Position numbers and translations under genes: made by a program
NCBI RefSeq assembly: GCF_024298905.1
Contig: NZ_CP101154.1
Span: 2,418,001 to 2,482,000 of the forward strand
Length of the DNA: 64,000 bases
Reading direction: 5' to 3'
Source of the DNA: Natronomonas marina
GTDB lineage: Archaea > Halobacteriota > Halobacteria > Halobacteriales > Haloarculaceae
The notes under the pieces: model-generated
The model's input: the letters and a program-made list of their open reading frames with translations, nothing else
The model's database searches: none
What the model was told of the DNA's origin: nothing
Part shown: positions 59,110 through 64,000 of the stretch, piece by piece
Layout: each line of letters starts with the position of its first letter
Numbering within the stretch: position 1 is the first letter of the stretch

Positions 59110-60192
59110 ATGTCCGCCGCCGGCCGACCGAACGAGGACGCCCCCGGCCGCACAGCCGCGGCCATGCGAGAGGCCGGGTTCGTGCGCCTCGTCGGGACGG
59201 CCGACGGCGACGCCGTGACCGCGACGGGCCTGCTGGCCCGCGCGCTCGAGGCGACGGACACGCCGTACCAGACCAGCCTCGCGGCCGTCCCCGAGCCGCC
59301 GGCGACCGACGCCGACTGCACGGTCGCCGTCGGCCACGAGTCGGGCGGCGCCGACGCCGCACTCCGGGAGACGCCGCTCTCGGTCGCCGCCGCCGACGTC
59401 GCCCGCGAACTCGCCGCCGACGCCGTCGACCCGACGCTCGCGCTGGCCGGCGCGTTCTGTGCCGGCGCCGAGCCCTCGGGTCGGCTGCTGGAGGCGGCGA
59501 ACCTCGACCGACGGCCGGGCGTCGCACTCCCGACCGAGGACCGGGCCACCGGTCTCGCGGGGTCGACGCTCGTCCACGCCGGCTTCTCCGGCGACGAGGA
59601 GACCGCAGCGGGGATGCTCGACGGACTGGACGACGAGGACGGCCGCGAACTGGCCTCCCTCGTCGCGCTGGCGGCCGTCGAGGACGCCGTCCCGCGCGCC
59701 GCCGAATCGGTCCAGCGGGCGCTGCGTCCCCACGAGTGCGACCGCTTCGAGACGCTCGGCGGTTACGCCGACGTCCTCGGCGCAGTCGCCCGCGACCGGC
59801 CCGGCGTCGGCATCGCGCTGGCGCTCGGCCGGGACGTCGAACCGACCGCACTCGAGACGTGGCGCGAGCACGGCCGGCGTGCCCACGCCGCGCTCCGGGC
59901 GGCCGACACCGGCCGCTACGACGGGCTGTTCGTCGCCCGCGTCGGCGGCAAGGCCCCGCTCGGAACCGTCGCGCGGCTCTGCTCGCAGTACCGCTCGCCG
60001 GAGCCGGTCGCACTCGCCGTCACGGACGGCGAGGCCGCCGTCGTCGCCGGAAACGGGACGGCCATCGAGGCCCCGCTCGGCGAGGCGGCCGCGGCCCTCG
60101 ACGGGCGAGCGGTCGCCCGCGACGGCCGCGGGACGGCGACCTTCGACGGCACGGCCGACGACTACCTCGTCGCGTTCAGGGAGGCACAATGA
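59110..60192 (+). CDS. RecJ-like DHH-related protein
   Basis: The 360-residue Ala-rich protein has DHH/RecJ-like organisation (ATGLLARALEATDTPYQTSL ... TLVHAGFSGDE ... GKAPLGTVARLCSQY), but the canonical DHH metal residues are not obvious. In haloarchaea this gene regularly sits between rps15 and pcc1/rps3ae. It is probably an exonuclease relative with an altered active site. Confidence 0.7.
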   Translation: MSAAGRPNEDAPGRTAAAMREAGFVRLVGTADGDAVTATGLLARALEATDTPYQTSLAAVPEPPATDADCTVAVGHESGGADAALRETPLSVAAADVARELAADAVDPTLALAGAFCAGAEPSGRLLEAANLDRRPGVALPTEDRATGLAGSTLVHAGFSGDEETAAGMLDGLDDEDGRELASLVALAAVEDAVPRAAESVQRALRPHECDRFETLGGYADVLGAVARDRPGVGIALALGRDVEPTALETWREHGRRAHAALRAADTGRYDGLFVARVGGKAPLGTVARLCSQYRSPEPVALAVTDGEAAVVAGNGTAIEAPLGEAAAALDGRAVARDGRGTATFDGTADDYLVAFREAQ

Positions 60193-60413
60193 AGCGGACC
60201 GCGACCATCCGGACGACCCACGACCGGCCCGAAGTCGTCGCGGCCGCGCTCCGGCCGGACAACACGCCGGAGATGGCCACCCGAGTCGAGGACGACGCCG
60301 TCGTGACGACAATCGAGCGCGACTCGGCCGGCGGTCTCCGGACGACCGTCGACGACTACGTGAGTAACCTCACGGTTGCACAGCGACTAACCGACACAAC
60401 GACACAATCATGA
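60189..60413 (+). CDS. pcc1: KEOPS complex subunit Pcc1
   Basis: The ATG at 60189 overlaps the upstream stop. The 74-residue protein (MKRTATIRTTHDRPEVVAAA ... GLRTTVDDYVSNLTVAQRL) matches Pcc1 in size and sequence. KEOPS makes t6A37 on tRNAs that read ANN codons; Pcc1 dimerises the complex. Confidence 0.88.
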   Translation: MKRTATIRTTHDRPEVVAAALRPDNTPEMATRVEDDAVVTTIERDSAGGLRTTVDDYVSNLTVAQRLTDTTTQS

Positions 60414-61057
60414 GCGAACGTTCAGTATCCAAGCAGAAACAGGAGAAGCGATGGTACACCGTGATGGCCCCGGAGATCTTCGACCGGGTCGAACTCGGTG
60501 AGACGCCTGCGGACGAACCCGAGCAGGTCTACGACCGGACGATAGAGACGACGCTGGGCGAACTCGACGACGACCCCAGCGAGAACAACACGAAACTGAC
60601 ATTCCAGATCACGGACGTCGGCAGCGACGCCGCCTACACCGAGTTCGTCCAGCACGAACTCACCCGTGACTACCTGCGGAGCCTCACCCGCCGCGGCACC
60701 TCGAAGGTCGACGCCTTCGTCACGGTGCTTTCGACGGACGACTACCGCCTGCAGGTCCAGCCGGTCGCCTACACCACGAAGAACGCCGACCGGAGCCAAG
60801 AGCAGGCCATCCGCGAGACGATGGTCGACCTCGTCGAGGAGGCGGCCGCCGAGCGCACCTTCGAGGGCCTCATCGACAGCATCGTCGAGGGGCGGCTCTC
60901 GTCGGCCATCTACAACGAGGCCAAGACCATCTACCCGCTGCGGCGCGTCGAGGTCCAGAAGACGCGACTGCAGGCCCACCCCGAGGAAGTCGCCGCCGAG
61001 GAAGAGGCCACGGTCGACGTCGACGAGGAGGACGTCGACGTCGAAGACGAGGCCTGA
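60410..61057 (+). CDS. rps3ae: 30S ribosomal protein S3Ae (eS1)
   Basis: The sequence SKQKQEKRWYTVMAPEIFDR at the start and the middle ELTRDYLRSLTRRGTSKVD are diagnostic of eS1. A very acidic tail follows, as in haloarchaea. It overlaps pcc1 by four bases. It acts near the mRNA exit of the small subunit. Confidence 0.95.
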   Translation: MSERSVSKQKQEKRWYTVMAPEIFDRVELGETPADEPEQVYDRTIETTLGELDDDPSENNTKLTFQITDVGSDAAYTEFVQHELTRDYLRSLTRRGTSKVDAFVTVLSTDDYRLQVQPVAYTTKNADRSQEQAIRETMVDLVEEAAAERTFEGLIDSIVEGRLSSAIYNEAKTIYPLRRVEVQKTRLQAHPEEVAAEEEATVDVDEEDVDVEDEA

Positions 61058-61142
61058 ACCGGACCGCTTTTCGTTTTATCGCGCCGGCCAGCGGCGGCGC
61101 CGTCGCCTGTCGGCCCGCGAGGGGCCCGTCACCACCGTCCGG

Positions 61143-61559
61143 CTACTCCGTGACGACGACGACACCGACCATCCCGTCGCGCTCGTGGGGGATACAGAAG
61201 TAGTTGTGCTCGCCGGGAGTCTCGAACGTGTGTTCGTACGTCTCGCCAGGGACGATGTCCCCGCCACCGCCGGAGTTCCAGGCGTCGCGGGCGGACTCGG
61301 TGTTCTCGAAGCCGCCGGAGGCGAAGAAGTCGGCGCCGTCGGGGAGGCCGCCGTCGTAGGCGGTGACGGTGTGGCTCCGCGAACCGTTGTTGCCCCAGAC
61401 GACGGTGTCGCCGACCCCGATCTCGAGGCGGTCGGGCACGAACGCGTTCGCCGTCATCCCCACGTCGTACTCCGACTCCGAGAGCCCGCCGGCGAGACAG
61501 CCGGCGACCGGGGGCAGAAGCGCCGCGCCCGCGGTCGCGAGATACGCGCGTCGGTCCAT
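61143..61559 (-). CDS. halocyanin-type blue copper lipoprotein
   Basis: The start at 61559 (MDRRAYLATAGAALLPPVAGC) combines a twin-arginine signal and a lipobox AGC, so it is exported folded and lipid-anchored outside the cell. The cupredoxin copper ligands are His in SRSHTV and Cys, His and Met in FCIPHERDGM. It carries electrons at the membrane. The host Tat pathway is implied. Confidence 0.9.
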   Translation of the reverse strand: MDRRAYLATAGAALLPPVAGCLAGGLSESEYDVGMTANAFVPDRLEIGVGDTVVWGNNGSRSHTVTAYDGGLPDGADFFASGGFENTESARDAWNSGGGGDIVPGETYEHTFETPGEHNYFCIPHERDGMVGVVVVTE

Positions 61560-61652
61560 GTAGGCGCTGGGACCTGCTCGCCAATATGCAACCCGGTTGC
61601 GGACGGAAGCGAACCTACTAAGGCGGGCGTTGCCGACCGACGAAACAGAGCC

Positions 61653-62330
61653 ATGCAGCCGCGTTTCCTGGGACAGTTGGGGCTGGCCGACGCCGTGACT
61701 GTCGCCAACGCGGCCGTCGGGTTCGTCGCCGCCGCCGTCGCCGTCTCCGACCCGGCGCTGGCCGCCCGCCTCGTCCTCCTCGCGGCCATCGCCGACGGTC
61801 TCGACGGGGTCATCGCCCGGACCCGCGGCGGCACCCCCGTCGGCGACCACCTCGACTCGCTGGCCGACGTCGCCTCCTTCGGCGTCGCGCCCGCCGTGTT
61901 CGTCTACGGCGTCGCCCGCGGCGGCCTGGGCGACTCGACCGTCGAGACGGTCGCCCTCTTCGGGATTCCGGCGCTGTTCGTGGCGATGGCGGTCGTCCGC
62001 CTCGGATTCTACATGCTCGAGGACCGCGACGGCGCCGAGACGGAGGGCGTCCAGACGACGCTGGCGGCCACCATCCTCGCGGTGGCGTACCTGGCCGGCC
62101 TCACCGACCCGCTCGTCCTGCTCGGCGTCACCGCCGTCTTCGTCTACCTGATGGTCGCGCCGGTCACGTATCCCGAACTGTACGCGAGAGACGCCCTGGT
62201 ACTGGGCGGGTTACAGGCGCTCACGGTGCTGTTTCCGACCGCCGTCAGCCGGGTGTTTCCTCGGTCGTTGCTCCTCTTCGCCGTCGCGTACCTCGTGCTG
62301 GCGCCGTTCGTTTACTGGCGGGACGCCTGA
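61653..62330 (+). CDS. pssA: archaetidylserine synthase (CDP-alcohol phosphatidyltransferase)
   Basis: The 225-residue membrane enzyme carries the motif D-G-x2-A-R-x8-G-x3-D-x3-D, seen as DGLDGVIARTRGG followed by GDHLDSLAD. Six hydrophobic helices are visible. It replaces CMP of CDP-archaeol, probably with serine. Confidence 0.85.
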   Translation: MQPRFLGQLGLADAVTVANAAVGFVAAAVAVSDPALAARLVLLAAIADGLDGVIARTRGGTPVGDHLDSLADVASFGVAPAVFVYGVARGGLGDSTVETVALFGIPALFVAMAVVRLGFYMLEDRDGAETEGVQTTLAATILAVAYLAGLTDPLVLLGVTAVFVYLMVAPVTYPELYARDALVLGGLQALTVLFPTAVSRVFPRSLLLFAVAYLVLAPFVYWRDA

Positions 62331-62336
62331 CGCCGG

Positions 62337-62966
62337 CTACTGGCGGGAGGGCTGCCCCGCCTCCGGCGAACGCCGGACGGCCGCAGGATTCACCTGCCGG
62401 CCGACCAGTACGAGGCTCCCGACCAACAGTACCGCCGCGGCGGGCAGCAGGAACTGAAACGCCGTCAGCAGGACGCCCGAGGCCTGCACGCCGACGACGA
62501 GGAGCACGACCGGGCCACAGCAGGCCGTCCCGGACAGAAGCGCCGGGATCGACGCGAGCAGCCCCGTCGACCGTTCGCCGATGCCACAGGCCTTCGGCTG
62601 TCGCCAGGCCAGGTACGACAGCGCGAGGTTCAGCCCCACGAGGGCCGCAAGCGCCAGGCCGAGTACCGTGTTGAACGAGAGCAGGTACGTGACCGGGCCG
62701 ACGTCGACGCGGGCGACGGGAGTGAACGTGAACGGACCGAGTTCCGGCCGGAAGAACGTCCCGAGCGGGTCGGCGACGACGGTCACGCCGAAGCCGCCGA
62801 GACCGCCCGCGAGGTGGCCGACCGCCCACAGGTACGCCACCAGATAGACGGCGGTCACGGTACCGAAGACGGCGCGACCGTCCCACCGGCGGAACACCAG
62901 CGCCGACGCCGTTCGGGTCCGTCCGAGCGCCGTCCGGAACCGTCCCAGCGGTCGTGGCTCACTCAT
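62337..62966 (-). CDS. conserved membrane protein, 209 aa
   Basis: About five hydrophobic helices are present (VFGTVTAVYLVAYLWAVGHL onward). A short loop, TACCGPVVLLVVG, has paired Cys that may bind a metal, and another has PKACGIGER. It overlaps the DUF3179 gene upstream by eight bases, so the two probably work together. The function is unknown. Confidence 0.7.
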   Translation of the reverse strand: MSEPRPLGRFRTALGRTRTASALVFRRWDGRAVFGTVTAVYLVAYLWAVGHLAGGLGGFGVTVVADPLGTFFRPELGPFTFTPVARVDVGPVTYLLSFNTVLGLALAALVGLNLALSYLAWRQPKACGIGERSTGLLASIPALLSGTACCGPVVLLVVGVQASGVLLTAFQFLLPAAAVLLVGSLVLVGRQVNPAAVRRSPEAGQPSRQ

Positions 62967-63999
62967 AGACGTTCGTGTCCGGGTAGTAGCCCGCCCAGGC
63001 GAACCACATCGCGTCGAACGTGTGGACCTCCTCCAGCGGCAGGTCCGCCGGCGTGTGACGCTCGCCGTCCACCCGGACGGCGGTCCCGTCGGTCGACTCC
63101 ACGGTCGCCTCCTCGGGGTTCAGGTAGGCGTAGGCCGTATCCAGGCGGTCGTCGTAGGCCGCCACGACCGGAGTGTCGCCGATGCGACCCGAAATCACCT
63201 CCCGTTCGCGGAGGGCATCCTTCAGGAAGGCCGCCGCCCCCGCCGGGGTCCTGGCGCCCATCACGACGCGCTTCCGCCCGAAGGTGTCGTCGTTCGACAG
63301 CGCCGGGAACAGCAGCGAATCGTTCCCGTAGTAGCCGCCCTGGGGATTGTACGAACCGTAGGGGTCCCGTCCGTAGTTCTTCGCGTGGCCGGTGTCCGTC
63401 GACAGGACCCGCGTGTCGGGGCGGTGGCCCCGCCACCGTTCCCAGGTCGTCCAGACGAGCCGGAACTCCCGAAGCGACGCGATTTCGGGGTCCTCGTTCC
63501 ACGGCCCGGGAATGGACGTGGCGAGAATCTGTGGCCACCACGTCTCCGTCTCCCGGTCGTACATGACGAGGTTGTTGTTGATGAGTCGGCCGGAGACGCC
63601 GAAGGTGGTGCCGCCGCGCTCGAATCCCTGTACCGTGCCGGTGAGCGGGCAGTACGTGACGGCGACGGGGTCGCCGGCGAGCACGTCGTTTACGATCTCG
63701 TGTTGGACCAGTATCTTCTGGGGATAGGTCTTCGAGACGCCGTCGCGGACGACGCCGAAGACCGGGTCGCCGCCGTTCAGGAATCCGGCGTCGCTCGGAT
63801 CGACGAACGACGGGTGGTCTATCGACGGGATACCGTCCTTCGGCGGGCCGCCGGACCGGGCCGCTTCGCGCAACGCCGACGGCGACATCGACAGCGGGAG
63901 CCGTTCGTCGGCCGTCGGCGGGCGTGCACCGTCGCTGCCGTTTTCACCGCCGCCGCTGTCGCCCCCGCCGTCGCCGCCTTCGGACCCGTCGAGCGATCC
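62959..63999 (-). CDS. DUF3179 protein, 5' end outside window
   Basis: The frame stays open to the window edge through a Gly/Ser/Asp-rich linker that usually follows a lipoprotein signal. The body shows the DUF3179 lines (PVAVTYCPLTGTVQGFER and FGVSGRLINNNLVMYDRETETWWPQ). The family is predicted to be extracytoplasmic; the role is unknown. It is coupled to the membrane protein at 62337-62966. Confidence 0.85.
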   Translation of the reverse strand, partial: GSLDGSEGGDGGGDSGGGENGSDGARPPTADERLPLSMSPSALREAARSGGPPKDGIPSIDHPSFVDPSDAGFLNGGDPVFGVVRDGVSKTYPQKILVQHEIVNDVLAGDPVAVTYCPLTGTVQGFERGGTTFGVSGRLINNNLVMYDRETETWWPQILATSIPGPWNEDPEIASLREFRLVWTTWERWRGHRPDTRVLSTDTGHAKNYGRDPYGSYNPQGGYYGNDSLLFPALSNDDTFGRKRVVMGARTPAGAAAFLKDALREREVISGRIGDTPVVAAYDDRLDTAYAYLNPEEATVESTDGTAVRVDGERHTPADLPLEEVHTFDAMWFAWAGYYPDTNVYE

Positions 64000-64000
64000 C

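Overview
This is a haloarchaeal chromosome segment. The evidence is the high GC, acidic proteins, leaderless TATA promoters, an archaeal SRP RNA, digeranylgeranylglyceryl phosphate synthase, halocyanin, S15/S3Ae/Pcc1/Rpr2, and dense haloarchaeal mobile DNA. The genus cannot be fixed from the sequence. The window has three parts: an accessory island built from several mobile elements (1-23.4 kb), a 28 kb integrated virus-like element (23400-51404), and ordinary core chromosome (51.4-64 kb).

Accessory island. It opens with the 3' part of an IS200/IS605 tnpB, followed by a nucleotidyltransferase/HTH toxin-antitoxin-like operon with a palindromic operator over its TATA box, an integrase, a DUF234-type ATPase and a ParA partition pair behind four 13-bp iterons. 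An IS6 element and a decayed HTH_10 regulator come next. At 12.1-14.0 kb is the most notable locus. It has a Ro60/TROVE protein gene preceded by a tRNA-Arg gene, followed by a tRNA-Gly gene, and, directly upstream of tRNA-Arg, a sequence that folds as a tRNA with its acceptor end closed and its anticodon stem open. That is the architecture of bacterial YrlA-type Y RNAs, so this looks like a Ro60-Y RNA system in an archaeon. The rest of the island holds a second nucleotidyltransferase pair, a histidine kinase, a 141-bp MITE with target duplication, two related recombinases around a CNNM/CBS membrane protein, a cupin, a Doc toxin pair and footprints of the tRNA-Arg attachment site.

Virus-like element. 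A 26-bp direct repeat (23400-23425 and 51379-51404) bounds it; the right copy is the 3' end of tRNA-Arg(TCG). From left to right it carries an integrase, a BsuBI/PstI-like restriction-modification pair, small unknown genes, a P4-type primase-helicase next to iteron repeats (probable origin), an HNH endonuclease, a 240-bp near-palindrome with 31-bp perfect inverted ends, a second small tyrosine recombinase, and a membrane operon with a signal peptidase. A leftward late operon follows. Its order (four-TM protein, large Tat-exported membrane-anchored protein, small hydrophobic protein, signal-peptide/TM protein, TM protein, P-loop ATPase) resembles the VP3-VP4-ORF5-ORF6-ORF7-VP8 block of pleolipoviruses. 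It is extended by two beta-rich surface proteins in front and by a TatA gene behind. The element therefore appears to encode its own TatA and signal peptidase beside Tat/Sec-exported envelope proteins.

Core chromosome. After tRNA-Arg come ubiA-family lipid synthesis, a CoA-binding protein, the SRP 7S RNA, an MscS channel, a YhbY RNA-binding protein, RNase P Rpr2, a zinc-ribbon regulator, an MFS transporter, an S15 / RecJ-like / Pcc1 / S3Ae cluster, halocyanin, archaetidylserine synthase and a DUF3179 protein cut by the window end.
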